NCBI RefSeq assembly: GCF_002564025.1
Contig: NZ_PDJH01000001.1
Coordinates: 1,178,001 to 1,242,000 of the forward strand
Reading direction: 5' to 3'
Source of the DNA: Flavimobilis soli
GTDB taxonomy: Bacteria; Actinomycetota; Actinomycetes; Actinomycetales; Cellulomonadaceae
DNA length: 64,000 bases
The notes beneath the pieces were generated by a model. That model was not told where the DNA came from. It was given only the letters and a program-made list of their open reading frames with translations, and did not search any database. The translations under genes and the position numbers were made by a program. Positions 46,269-54,890 of the stretch are shown one piece after another (positions within the stretch are counted from its first letter, which is position 1; every line of letters starts with the position of its first letter).

Positions 46269-47516
46269 ATGGCTGACAACGACGTCATCATCATCGGCGC
46301 GGGGCTGTCCGGCCTCGTCACCGCCGCCACCCTCACCGCGCGCGGCACGCGCGTCACGCTGCTCGACGCCGAGCCGCTCGCCTCGCTCGGGGGCCAGGCC
46401 TACTGGTCGTTCGGCGGGCTGTTCCTCGTCGACTCCCCCGAGCAGCGCCGGCTCGGCGTCAAGGACTCAGCCGAGCTCGCGTTCGACGACTGGCTCGGCT
46501 CCGCGCAGTTCGCCCCCGGCGCGGAGCGCGGCGAAGGGCCCGACCGGTACGGCTACGCGTGGGCGCGCCGCTTCGTCGACTTCGCCGCGGGCGAGATGCG
46601 CCCGTGGCTGCACGGCATGGGCGTGCGCTGGTTCCCGCTCGTGCAGTGGGCCGAGCGCGGCGGTCACCTCGCGGGCGGCCACGGCAACTCCGTGCCGCGC
46701 TTCCACGTCACGTGGGGCACGGGGCCGGGCATCCTCGAGCCGTTCGTGCAGGCGGCCGTCGACGCGCACCGCGCGGGGCTGCTCGAGCTGCGCACGCGCC
46801 ACCGCGTGACAGGGCTCGTCACGACGGACGGTCGCGTCACCGGCGTGCGCGCGGACGTGCTCGCGCCCGACGGCGCAGGTCGAGGTGAGCCGTCGAACCG
46901 TGAGGTCGTGCGCCAGGTCGAGCTGGGCGCGGGCGCCGTCGTCGTCGCGACCGGCGGCATCGGAGCGAACCACGACCTCGTGCGGGCCTCGTGGCCCGCG
47001 AGCGCGGGCCATCTGCCCGACGAGATGCTCTCGGGCGTGCCCGACTCGACCGACGGCGAGATGCTCGCACGCGCGACCGAGGCTGGCGCGGCGCTCGTGC
47101 ACACGGACCGGATGTGGCACTACCCCGAGGGCATCGCGATGCACACTCCGGTCTGGTCGCGGCACGGTATCCGCATCCTGCCCGGGCCGTCGTCGCTGTG
47201 GCTCGACGCCGACGGCGGCCGCCTGCCCGCCCCGCTCTTCCCCGGGTTCAACGCGCTCGGTGCGCTGCGGCACCTCACCGGGCGCGGCGACTCCTACTCG
47301 TGGTTCGTGCTCAACCGGCAGATCATGGAGACCGAGTTCGCCCTGTCGGGCTCGGACCAGAACCCCGACCTGACGGGGAAGGACCTGCGCCTCCTCGCGG
47401 AGCGCGTGCTGCCGGGCGCTGTGACTTCTAGCGGAAGATGGCGGGCTTCTGCCGAAGCTAAGTGGCGGTGCCCGGCCGGGGCGTTCCGTCCGGAAACTGT
47501 GGTGATTCTTCGATAG
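46269..47516 (+). pseudogene. KstD-like FAD-dependent dehydrogenase, 3' end lost
   Basis: The N-terminus has the FAD motif VIIIGAGLSGLVTAATL, and GGQAYWSFGGLFLVDSPEQR, AGAVVVATGGIGANHDLVR and YSWFVLNRQIMETEFALSGS follow, typical of 3-ketosteroid dehydrogenase-like proteins of about 550 residues. Homology stops at LAERVLPGA (about base 47419). The remaining 33 residues are unrelated. About 130 residues of the substrate or FAD domain are missing, so the product is probably inactive. The cut coincides with the start of the accessory island. Confidence 0.85.
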
Positions 47517-47679
47517 CGCGGGGTCATGACCGCACCGCAGCGGTGCACTGTCGCCCGCGACTCGGACCTGTGGTTGCCGCGGCCAACCTCGGCCCAATGC
47601 CGCGGAGCTGAGCAACAGCCCCGGCTTCCGTGCGTCGACGGCTACCGGAGGCCGAGCCCGCTCGGAGCGGCCGTGTCGA
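47420..47679. mobile_element. Left boundary of the island, transposon-end-like
   Basis: From 47420 the sequence begins TGTGACTTCTAGCGGAAG, followed by a related unit GGCTTCTGCCGAAGC (47444-47458). A TG-starting end with short subterminal repeats that interrupts a gene is typical of Tn7/Tn402-class (TniA) elements. A TniA/Mu-type transposase begins at the right edge. The rest to 47679 has no gene. The other end is outside the window. Confidence 0.55.
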
Positions 47680-48231
47680 TCAGGTGAGTTGGAGGGTGGT
47701 CACACAGGTCGGGCTGCCCTCGGTCGTGCTGAACGGAACGTTGCCGCTCAGGTCGCCCTGAGTGATCTCGATCGTTCCCTCGACGTCTTCAGGGAGCCAG
47801 TAGCCGACGAACCCGTTGGCGTAAGTCGTGGCGCTCTCCTCGACGAGGACCGCGCCGTCGGCGTCGGTGATCCTCACGTCCACCGGCTCGTCGACCAGTT
47901 CGCCCTGGCAGGTGGCGAGGCTGTGGAAGTAGCACTCGTGCGTGGTCTCGATGTACGGGGCGATCGACACGTAGAACTGGTTGTCGTCGAGGGGGACGGC
48001 GATCTCCGTGGTTCCGTCGCCGACGAGCACCTCGTCCTCGCGCACGGAAGCCGTGAAGTCCAGTGGCCGGCTCTCGGTGGAGGCGTCGAGCTGCGTGACG
48101 ATCTCCTGACCGGTCAAGCCGTCGAGACCGAGATCGGCGAGTACGTCATCCTCTGACGTCGTGGTGGAGCAGCCGACGAGCAGAGCGGCACTGGCGACGA
48201 CGAGGGTCGCGAGGTGGAACCGAGAACGCAT
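47680..48231 (-). CDS. cueP: CueP-family periplasmic copper-binding lipoprotein
   Basis: Lipoprotein of 183 residues with lipobox LLVGC. The CueP body is clear: LADLGLDGLTGQEIVTQLDA, FYVSIAPYIETTHECYFHS, CQGELVDEPVDVRITD and a C-terminal Cys in PTCVTTLQLT. In Salmonella CueP binds periplasmic copper, supplies SodCII and can reduce Cu(II) with its Cys pair. The ATG at 48231 has GAGGA seven bases upstream. A TGAAG direct-repeat box lies about 57 bases upstream, so copper control by the island's response regulator is likely. Confidence 0.92.
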   Translation of the reverse strand: MRSRFHLATLVVASAALLVGCSTTTSEDDVLADLGLDGLTGQEIVTQLDASTESRPLDFTASVREDEVLVGDGTTEIAVPLDDNQFYVSIAPYIETTHECYFHSLATCQGELVDEPVDVRITDADGAVLVEESATTYANGFVGYWLPEDVEGTIEITQGDLSGNVPFSTTEGSPTCVTTLQLT

Positions 48232-48287
48232 GTGGAGATCCTCGCTCATGTTTCGTGCAGCACGAGGACGACCGACGGCGTATCCGC

Positions 48288-48305
48288 GATGAAGGTTCAA
48301 TGAAG
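48288..48305. promoter_or_regulatory. CopR-like box 1 (cueP)
   Basis: GATGAAG-GTTC-AATGAAG: two TGAAG cores (48290-48294 and 48301-48305) exactly 11 bases apart. This is one helical turn, as OmpR-family dimers need. It lies between the copB stop and cueP. Confidence 0.6.
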
Positions 48306-48316
48306 ACGGCGCTGGT

Positions 48317-50476
48317 TCAGGCAGTTGGCACCGCCGTCCGGGAAGGCGGTCCGACGCGCGGGGCCCTGTGGGCTGCGGCTGTCGAGGCCTCCGGGCTCAG
48401 GTCGAGGCGACGCAAGAGCTGAGCGTTCGCGGCGACTACCACGGTGGACAATGACATGAGGATCGCGCCGATCTCCATCGGTAGGACGAAGCCGATCGGC
48501 GCGAGGACTCCGGCGGCGAGGGGGACGGCAGCGATGTTGTAGCCGGCGGCCCACCACAGGTTTTGCGTCATCTTTCGGTAGCCCTCACGCGAGAGCTGGA
48601 TGACCGACAGGACGGAGCGAGGGTCGTCGGAGGCGAGGATGACCCCCGCCGACGCGATGGCGACGTCGGTGCCGGCTCCGATGGCGACGCCCACGTCGGC
48701 CTGGGCCAGGGCGGGTGCGTCGTTGACGCCGTCGCCGACCATCGCCACGGTCTGCCCGGCACCCTGCAGGGAGGCGACCTTGCTGCTCTTGTCCTCGGGG
48801 CGGACGCCCGCGAACACCTGATCGATGCCGAGCTCGGCACCCACGGCCCTGGCGACTGGCTCGGCGTCGCCGGTGATCATCACGACGCGGATGCCGAGTG
48901 CGTGGAGGGCGTCGACCGCCTCGCGAGACTCCTGACGTACCTCGTCGGCGAGCCCGAGCGCTCCGGCCACCTGGCCGTCGACCACCACGTGCAGCACGAT
49001 CTGCCCGCGATCGGACCAGGGCTGGGTCGCCGGTAGGGGAGCGAGCCCGTGCTCCGTCAGGAGGTTCGGCCCGCCGACGGCGACGCGGCGTCCCTCCACG
49101 GTGGCGGAGACGCCGACCGCCGTGGAGGCCCGGAAGTCCTCGGCGCGGGGAACGCTGAGCCCCCGGTGGTGTGCAGCGGCGGTGATCGCACGCGCGAGGG
49201 GGTGCTCGCTGTCGGCCTCCGCGGCGGCGGCGAGCGCGAGGAGCTCTTCGTCACCGATCCCGGTGGTGGCGATGTCGTGCAGGGCGGGCTCGCCCTTGGT
49301 GAGCGTCCCGGTCTTGTCGAACAGGACGGTGTCCACCACGCGCATCCGCTCGAGTGCGGCGCGGTCCTTGATCAGCACGCCGCCGCGGGCAGCGCGCTCG
49401 GTGGAGATCGACACCACCAGCGGGATGGCGAGCCCGAGGGCGTGCGGGCAGGCGATGACGAGGACCGTGATGGCGCGGATGATCGCGAAGTCCGGTGTGC
49501 CGACGGCGCTCCAGATCGCGACGGTGATGATGGCGGCGACCAGGGCGAACCAGAACAGCCACCCGGCGGCGCGGTCGGCCAGCAGCTGCGCACGCGTCGT
49601 GGACGACTGCGCCTGCGCGACCAGACGCTGGATCCCGGCCAGCACGGTCGAGTCACCGACGGCGTCGACCCTCACCCTCAGGGCGCTGTCGGTCGAGACC
49701 GTCCCCGCGACGACCTGGTCGCCGACGGTCCGACGTACGGGCCGCGACTCGCCCGTGATCATCGACTCGTCGACGTCGGCGGCGCCGTCGACGACCTGCC
49801 CGTCCGCCGGGACCCGAGCACCCGGGCGGACGACGACGACGTCTCCCAGGACGAGCGAGGACGGCGGCACCGCGACGACCGAGTCGCCGTCGACCTTCTC
49901 CGCCTCGTCGGGGAGGAGCGCCGCGAGGGAGTCGAGGGCGGAAGAGGTCTGCGCCAGCGACCGCATCTCCAGCCAGTGGCCGAGCAGCATGATCACGACA
50001 AGGAGGGCGAGCTCCCACCAGAACTCCAGCTCGTGCGAGAGCACGCCGAGGGTCGCCGCCCAGGAGGCGATGAACGCGACGGTGATCGCCATCCCGACGA
50101 GCACCATCATCCCGGGCTTGCGGCCCCGGAGCTCGGCGACGGCCCCCGTGAGGAAGGGCCGTCCACCCCACAGGTAGATGGCCGTGCCGAGGACCGGCGC
50201 GACCCAGGCGAGCCCCGGGACGTCAGGGAGGCTGTACCCGAGCAGGTCGGCGAACATCCCGCTGAGCAGCACCGCCGGCACGGCTAGCGCGAGATTGATC
50301 CAGAACAGGCGCCGGAACAGCGCCACGTGGTCACCGTGATTTCCGCCGTGCGCACCGTGCCCGCCGTGGCGGTCTTGAGCGCGCAGATCCGTCTCGCCGG
50401 CCGTCCGATCATCCCGATGGCCGGCACGGTTGTGACGGCCGCCGTGCATGTCGTGGCTCTGGTGCGCTTCGCTCAT
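48317..50476 (-). CDS. copB: CopB-type copper-exporting P1B ATPase
   Basis: Heavy-metal ATPase of 719 residues. The His/Met-rich N-terminus (HQSHDMHGGRHNRAGHRDD) replaces an HMA domain. The membrane motif is VIACPHALGLAIP: CPH rather than CPC, which defines the CopB subgroup (P1B-3). The phosphorylation site is LFDKTGTLTKGEP, the hinge GDGVNDAPALAQADVG, and the actuator MITGESRPV. The ATG has GAGGAG seven bases upstream. It likely exports Cu and gives resistance. A palindromic CsoR-like site lies about 40 bases upstream of the start. Confidence 0.95.
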   Translation of the reverse strand: MSEAHQSHDMHGGRHNRAGHRDDRTAGETDLRAQDRHGGHGAHGGNHGDHVALFRRLFWINLALAVPAVLLSGMFADLLGYSLPDVPGLAWVAPVLGTAIYLWGGRPFLTGAVAELRGRKPGMMVLVGMAITVAFIASWAATLGVLSHELEFWWELALLVVIMLLGHWLEMRSLAQTSSALDSLAALLPDEAEKVDGDSVVAVPPSSLVLGDVVVVRPGARVPADGQVVDGAADVDESMITGESRPVRRTVGDQVVAGTVSTDSALRVRVDAVGDSTVLAGIQRLVAQAQSSTTRAQLLADRAAGWLFWFALVAAIITVAIWSAVGTPDFAIIRAITVLVIACPHALGLAIPLVVSISTERAARGGVLIKDRAALERMRVVDTVLFDKTGTLTKGEPALHDIATTGIGDEELLALAAAAEADSEHPLARAITAAAHHRGLSVPRAEDFRASTAVGVSATVEGRRVAVGGPNLLTEHGLAPLPATQPWSDRGQIVLHVVVDGQVAGALGLADEVRQESREAVDALHALGIRVVMITGDAEPVARAVGAELGIDQVFAGVRPEDKSSKVASLQGAGQTVAMVGDGVNDAPALAQADVGVAIGAGTDVAIASAGVILASDDPRSVLSVIQLSREGYRKMTQNLWWAAGYNIAAVPLAAGVLAPIGFVLPMEIGAILMSLSTVVVAANAQLLRRLDLSPEASTAAAHRAPRVGPPSRTAVPTA

Positions 50477-50510
50477 GGCTCTTCTCCTCGACCCGTGCTT
50501 CGCATCGAGT

Positions 50511-50527
50511 ATACCCCACGGGGGTAT
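50511..50527. promoter_or_regulatory. CsoR-like palindrome upstream of copB
   Basis: ATACCCC-ACG-GGGGTAT, a perfect 7-bp inverted repeat, lies 35 bases before copB. G-tracts flanked by A/T at this size are typical of CsoR-family operators. No csoR gene is in the window, so the repressor would be elsewhere or the site serves another sensor. Confidence 0.5.
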
Positions 50528-50594
50528 GGCGAGGAACTGCGCACGCGCGGCGGCTATTCCCGTCGTCGCACCGCTCGACGACGGATGGGTCAGA

Positions 50595-51236
50595 TCAGGG
50601 GGCCGGGCACGAGCGGAGCGCGGTGCCCTCGACGCCCGGTACGGGGCGTGCCTCCGCCTCGGCCGCCGTCGTCGCGATGCCGTTGCGCTCGATGTCCTCG
50701 ATGAGCCAGTCCATCTCGGCAATCTCCCGCTGCTGGGCTTCGATGATCTCGACGGCGAGCCTGCACACCCGGACGTCGTCGATCTGCGCCCGCTCCGAGC
50801 GGGTGATCGCCAGGGAGTGGTGGGGGATCATCGCGCGCATGAACGCGGTGTCGCCGACCGTGGCCTGACTGCGGTCGAGCACGACGCCGCCGACGAGGAG
50901 CAGCACGCTGACGGCGACGACCGCGATGTTCGCCTTGGCGTTCTTGTACATGTTCAGCATCCAGGCAAGCATGATCAGGCCCATGGTGCCGCCCATGGTG
51001 ACCGCCATGAAGACGCGGCTCTGGCTGAACCGGACGTGGTCGAGCTCCCACGAGCCGACGAACATCACGAAGTACATGACCACCATGGCGGTGAGGATCA
51101 TGGCGGCGAACCGCAGGTACATGCCCTTCATCTGATGGCTTTGCCCACCGCTGTGGTGCTCACCCCGGCGGCTGGCGTCGTCACCGTCGTTGTCCTCCTT
51201 CTTCGACTCGCCATCGTGCTCGCTGTGCATAGACAT
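50595..51236 (-). CDS. DUF305 membrane protein
   Basis: Protein of 213 residues. A charged His/Asp-rich N-terminus (about 35 residues) precedes three membrane helices (MILTAMVVMYFVMFVG; GGTMGLIMLAWML; IAVVAVSVLLLVGGVVLD). A DUF305 domain follows with the family motif FMRAMIPHHSLAITRSERAQ and IIEAQQREIAEMDWLI. DUF305 proteins occur with copper genes and probably bind metal via His and Met; the biochemical role is not established. GAGGAGG is seven bases before the ATG. Confidence 0.9.
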   Translation of the reverse strand: MSMHSEHDGESKKEDNDGDDASRRGEHHSGGQSHQMKGMYLRFAAMILTAMVVMYFVMFVGSWELDHVRFSQSRVFMAVTMGGTMGLIMLAWMLNMYKNAKANIAVVAVSVLLLVGGVVLDRSQATVGDTAFMRAMIPHHSLAITRSERAQIDDVRVCRLAVEIIEAQQREIAEMDWLIEDIERNGIATTAAEAEARPVPGVEGTALRSCPAP

Positions 51237-51332
51237 CGCTGCGCCTCCTCGTCTTGCTGCTACGTGCTGGGGTGCCGGGCGGGCTCACGCGGTGCTGCGG
51301 GCGCGCTGCCCGTCGGCACCGCGCGACCACGC

Positions 51333-51734
51333 TCAGCGGATGGCCGCGAGGAGCTCGGCGCAGGCGGCCTCGCAGTCCCGGCACGCCTCGGCGCAGACGC
51401 GGCAGTGCTCGTGCATGCCCGCGTGCTGCTCGCACTCATCACCACACGCCCGGCAGGCGGCGATGCAGGCCTCGAGGTGGGCCCGGGTGATGTTGGTGTC
51501 GTAACTGGTGTGGCGGGACAGGATCCGCGCCGTGGCCGCGCAGCTGTCGGCGCAGTCGAGGTTGGACCGGATGCACTTGCGCAGGTCCGCGACCATCTCC
51601 TCGCTCAGGCACGCGTCCGCGCACGCGGTGCACGCCTGCGAGCAGGCGACGAGGGTCTCGATGACGCGGGCCAGCAACTGTCGGTCGAGGTTGATGGTTG
51701 CGGGGTAGGTCTCGAGCATCTCCGTGGTCTTCAC
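51333..51734 (-). CDS. Four-helix-bundle copper-storage protein (Csp)
   Basis: Protein of 133 residues with 16 Cys, mostly in CxxxC spacing along helices (VACSQACTACADACL; EACIAACRACGDECEQHAG; CRVCAEACRDCEAAC). There is no signal peptide, as in cytosolic Csp3, which stores many Cu(I) ions inside the bundle. GTG 51734 is chosen for GAGGA upstream. A TGAAG direct-repeat box lies about 110 bases upstream. Confidence 0.92.
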   Translation of the reverse strand: MKTTEMLETYPATINLDRQLLARVIETLVACSQACTACADACLSEEMVADLRKCIRSNLDCADSCAATARILSRHTSYDTNITRAHLEACIAACRACGDECEQHAGMHEHCRVCAEACRDCEAACAELLAAIR

Positions 51735-51841
51735 GTCGTTCCTCCTCGGTCGAGATGCGGTGCGTTGATCGCGCGCCGCGGGTACCTTTTCGACGCTAAG
51801 GAGGCGCCTGCGTGCTCGCGCGGCGAGAGGGCGCGGGTGGC

Positions 51842-51859
51842 CATGAAGCTTCGATGAAG
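51842..51859. promoter_or_regulatory. CopR-like box 2 (Csp)
   Basis: CATGAAG-CTTC-GATGAAG: TGAAG cores at 51844-51848 and 51855-51859, 11 bases apart, upstream of the Csp gene. Confidence 0.6.
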
Positions 51860-51929
51860 ATGCGCACTGCTCGGGACGACGAGTCGTGCGCACGGCGGGC
51901 AGGGCAGCACCTGGGCCTCGTGCTGACGA

Positions 51930-52322
51930 CTACGCCGAAGGGCCCCCGGACACCGCGTCGGACCGCTGGATGACGTTGCTGGCCAGCCCACCCGGCAGTT
52001 CCGTAGCGCCCGGGCCACCGGAGCGCAGCCAGTCCGCGAGCTCGGCGGTTGCCTCGTCCCCGGCGAGGCGCTCGAACCACACCGGCCGTGCGCCGGCACC
52101 GCGGCTGGCACGGGTCGGACGAGCGACCACGGCGTCGCCGCATTCGCACAAGTCGAGGCACTCGACCGTCGTGAGGCGTGCGACGCCGGATTCGGCGAGG
52201 CGCTGCAGCCGCTGCAGCTGGCCACCCGCCTCTGTGTCACTCTCGCCCAGTGTTTCCCCGGCGCAGAGACTGCACGCAGTTAGACCGGGCAGGTCCTTCC
52301 AGATCGGACTGGAGTTCGCCAT
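51930..52322 (-). CDS. Small (2Fe-2S) ferredoxin-like protein
   Basis: Protein of 130 residues with Cys patterns CSLC (residues 17-20) and ECLDLCECGDAVVARP, like the thioredoxin-like [2Fe-2S] ferredoxin fold. The C-terminal half has VWFERLAGDEATAELADWLR. Three Cys in the second cluster and two in the first could bind a cluster or a metal ion. Function is unknown; it stands between copper genes. Confidence 0.72.
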   Translation of the reverse strand: MANSSPIWKDLPGLTACSLCAGETLGESDTEAGGQLQRLQRLAESGVARLTTVECLDLCECGDAVVARPTRASRGAGARPVWFERLAGDEATAELADWLRSGGPGATELPGGLASNVIQRSDAVSGGPSA

Positions 52323-52383
52323 CAGGCGACGATACTTCCGCCCCGATTCCTTCGCCGCAGGGTCGGTGGCAGACGCACACGAC

Positions 52384-52415
52384 AGGAGGCCCCCCTCTCA
52401 TGCGGGTGGCCTCCT
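52384..52415 (-). terminator. Terminator after the DUF305 lipoprotein gene
   Basis: AGGAGGCC (52384-52391) pairs with GGCCTCCT (52408-52415) over a 16-base loop, 18 bases after the stop of the DUF305 gene. Confidence 0.65.
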
Positions 52416-52433
52416 GCCGGTCGTGCTCGGTGC

Positions 52434-53057
52434 TCAGAGGGACCGCAGCAGGTTCTCCATCTCGGTGATCTCTGTGTTCTGGTCGTCCCTGATCGTCCGG
52501 GCGAGCGCCAGGGCGTCGGAGTCTGCGCCCTCGCCGATCTGAGTTTGGGCCATCTCGATGGCTCCGCGGTGGTGGGCGACCATGAGCTCGAGGAACTTCC
52601 GGTCGAACTCGACCCCCTCGAGGCCGGCCAGGGTGGTCATCGCCTCCTCCTGGTCCATGCCGTCCATGTCCATTCCGCCGTGGTCCATGCCGCCGTGCTC
52701 AGCGCCAGCGGGCAGCTCCTCGTCCCACGTCTGCAGCCAGCCGGACATGAGCTCGATCTCCGGGCCCTGCGCTGCAGCGATTCGCTCTGCGAGGGTGCGC
52801 ACCTCCTCGGTGGAGGCGCGCTCGACCGCGAGCTCGGCCATCTCGAGCGCTCCCTGGTGGTGGACGATCATCATCTGCGTGAACTCGACGTCCGCGGCGT
52901 TGTGCTCGGTCGTCTCCTCGGCTTCCTCGCTGCTCGAGGACTCGGGCGCCGCGGGCGGTTCCGCGGTCGGCTCCTCGCCTGTGGAGCAGGCGGCAAGGGT
53001 GGCTGTCAGGGCCAGGATTGCTGTGGTCGCGGCGAGGCGCCGGCGCGTCGCGCTCAT
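52434..53057 (-). CDS. DUF305 lipoprotein
   Basis: Lipoprotein of 207 residues with signal TAILALTATLAACS and an acidic linker. The DUF305 motif occurs twice: FTQMMIVHHQGALEMAELAV and FLELMVAHHRGAIEMAQTQI. The Met/His-rich loop GGMDHGGMDMDGMDQ between them is suitable for Cu(I) binding. It is probably extracytoplasmic. The ATG at 53057 is chosen; TTG 53060 with better spacing is also possible. Confidence 0.88.
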   Translation of the reverse strand: MSATRRRLAATTAILALTATLAACSTGEEPTAEPPAAPESSSSEEAEETTEHNAADVEFTQMMIVHHQGALEMAELAVERASTEEVRTLAERIAAAQGPEIELMSGWLQTWDEELPAGAEHGGMDHGGMDMDGMDQEEAMTTLAGLEGVEFDRKFLELMVAHHRGAIEMAQTQIGEGADSDALALARTIRDDQNTEITEMENLLRSL

Positions 53058-53099
53058 CAAGGGGTGGTTCCTTCCCAGGATCGGTGTACTCGGTATCGG

Positions 53100-53231
53100 T
53101 CAGGCTGAGGTGCTGGTCGCGCAGCAGGTGTCCGCGCCCTGAGCGCCCTCGCCGCAGCAGCTGTCGCTGACCGTGGCGGCCGTGCTCGGGGTCGTGGTGG
53201 TCGCAGTGGTGGTGTCCTGGCAGCAGCCCAT
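53100..53231 (-). CDS. 43-residue peptide with three Cys-Cys pairs
   Basis: Small reading frame with a strong GAAGGAG site six bases before the ATG. It encodes MGCCQDTTTA at the start, a Thr/Ser/Ala spacer, then DSCCGEGAQGADTCCATSTS. Cys pairs fall at residues 3-4, 25-26 and 36-37. There is no membrane segment. It stands between the redoxin and DUF305 genes on the same strand. A metallothionein-like or Cu-chaperone role is inferred from composition and location. Confidence 0.7.
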   Translation of the reverse strand: MGCCQDTTTATTTTPSTAATVSDSCCGEGAQGADTCCATSTSA

Positions 53232-53282
53232 CGGGCTCTCCTTCGTTGTGTCGGTGACGCGCGTCAGGTCGGACGGTGATGG

Positions 53283-53909
53283 TTATAGGCGGGCGGTCAC
53301 CTCCTTGAGCAGGTCGGCGGGGGCGAGCCACATGGACGGGTAGTTGCCGTGCCATAGCTGGTTGCCCTCGGCGTCGATCAGGACGAACCCGTGCCCCGGG
53401 AGTCCTTCGTGCATGCCCTTGCCGAGGGTGTCGTAGGCAGCGGAGACGGTGCCGTCGTCGAGCAGGAACGGTGCCTGGACGCCGAGGCGTTCGCGGTGGG
53501 CGTTGATCTGGTCGGCGGTGTTCATCACGATCGGCAGCACGGTGATGCCAGCTTCGGCGAACGCGGGGTCCTTCTCGATCTCGGCCATCTGCAGCAGGCA
53601 GGAGTCGCACCCGGCGCCCTCGTTGAAGTACAGGACGACCGGCTCGCCGCGGAAGTCCGCCAGCGAGACGCTCGAGCCGTCCGAGGCCGGCAGGGTGAAG
53701 TCCGGTGCGACACGGACGTCGCTCGAGGTGGTCGGCTGGGAGGTGATCAGCGCGATCGCGACGATGATCCCGATGATCAGCGCGGCCGCGCCCCAGGCGG
53801 CCCAGCTCAGGCGCTGGCGGCGCCGTGCAGCACCGGCCTGGGTCTGCTGGATCTCGGCGAGGCCCTGCTGGCGTTCGGCGAGGCGGCGGGTGGCGGTTCC
53901 GGAGGTCAT
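53283..53909 (-). CDS. Membrane-anchored redoxin (AhpC/TlpA-like)
   Basis: Protein of 208 residues with one membrane helix (AALIIGIIVAIALITSQ) and an extracytoplasmic thioredoxin-fold domain. The domain starts at VAPDFTLPASDGSSVSLADF and has the active site NEGAGCDSCLLQMAEIEK (a CxxC). It could reduce disulfides with electrons from the CcdA-like protein, whose stop overlaps its start (ATGA). Confidence 0.87.
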   Translation of the reverse strand: MTSGTATRRLAERQQGLAEIQQTQAGAARRRQRLSWAAWGAAALIIGIIVAIALITSQPTTSSDVRVAPDFTLPASDGSSVSLADFRGEPVVLYFNEGAGCDSCLLQMAEIEKDPAFAEAGITVLPIVMNTADQINAHRERLGVQAPFLLDDGTVSAAYDTLGKGMHEGLPGHGFVLIDAEGNQLWHGNYPSMWLAPADLLKEVTARL

Positions 53910-54889
53910 CGGGTCACTTCTTCCGTGGTCGGGGTGGCGTGGCAGGACGGGACAGGCGCGGCTGGGCCGTCGCTCGACCCTGCAGCTGCCGTGGCGGTTG
54001 CCGGGGCGGTGCTCTTCGGCTGTCCCGGGCGGCGCCGGTCGACGAGCGTCGCCCAGATGAACACGGCGGCGACCGCGAGCAACGCCAACCCCTGCAGGGG
54101 TTCAGGCACCGGGGACAGGAACTCCTGGACCGCGGCGAACACGTCGGTCAGGGTGCGGCTGGCGGCGTCCTGGAACGCCGAGCCGCCGGTCATGTCCTTG
54201 CTGCCGGCCAGTGCGATGACGAACACGCCCATCACCGCGAACCCGACCGCGACGGCGATGTTCAGGGTGTTGGTGACCAGGGTGCGGCCCGCGACGCACA
54301 GCCGGACGGTTCTTGCCTGGAACAGCTTGCGCTCACCGAGGCGCGCCTTGTCCCAGACCATGGCCATCACGAACAGCGGGAAGACCATGCCGAACACGTA
54401 CGCCAGCCCCAGGGCCAGCCCCCCGATGGGAGACCCAGACAGGATCGACAGAGTCATCACCCCGGCCAGGACCGGTGCGCAGCACGAGGAAGCGATCCCG
54501 GAGAACACCCCGAGGGAGAAGAAGCTCGCGGTGTCACCACGGGTGGTGTCCGGGGCGCGCAGGAAGGAGGGCAAGGACCACATCCGACCCGACAGGGCCA
54601 GGCCCGCCAGGGCGATCATCAGCAGGCCACCTGCCCAGTACAACGTGGCGTGGTACTGGGCGATCGCGCCGGCGAGCAGGCTCATCCCCAGGGTGATCGG
54701 CACCAGCACCACCGCCAGGCCCGCCGCGAAGACGAAGGTCAGCGGCAGCAGCCGCCACCTGGCGTTCTTGACCGCACCGGCGAGGTAGGACGGCGCCAGG
54801 AAGACGATGCAGCACGGGGCGAACAGGGCCACCCCGCCGGCGAAGAACGCCGCCAGGATGCTCCCGGTCGTCAGCAGCTCGCTGCCCAT
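53906..54889 (-). CDS. CcdA/DsbD-like thiol electron transporter
   Basis: Membrane protein of 327 residues with about seven helices. The paired Cys motifs of CcdA are seen as ALFAPCCIVFLAPSYL and GIASSCCAPVLAGVMTL; both have CC. It would carry reducing power across the membrane. The C-terminal tail is Pro/Ala-rich. It lies between the CxxC thioredoxin-like gene and the redoxin, so the three form a thiol-reduction chain. Confidence 0.88.
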   Translation of the reverse strand: MGSELLTTGSILAAFFAGGVALFAPCCIVFLAPSYLAGAVKNARWRLLPLTFVFAAGLAVVLVPITLGMSLLAGAIAQYHATLYWAGGLLMIALAGLALSGRMWSLPSFLRAPDTTRGDTASFFSLGVFSGIASSCCAPVLAGVMTLSILSGSPIGGLALGLAYVFGMVFPLFVMAMVWDKARLGERKLFQARTVRLCVAGRTLVTNTLNIAVAVGFAVMGVFVIALAGSKDMTGGSAFQDAASRTLTDVFAAVQEFLSPVPEPLQGLALLAVAAVFIWATLVDRRRPGQPKSTAPATATAAAGSSDGPAAPVPSCHATPTTEEVTR

Positions 54890-54890
54890 C

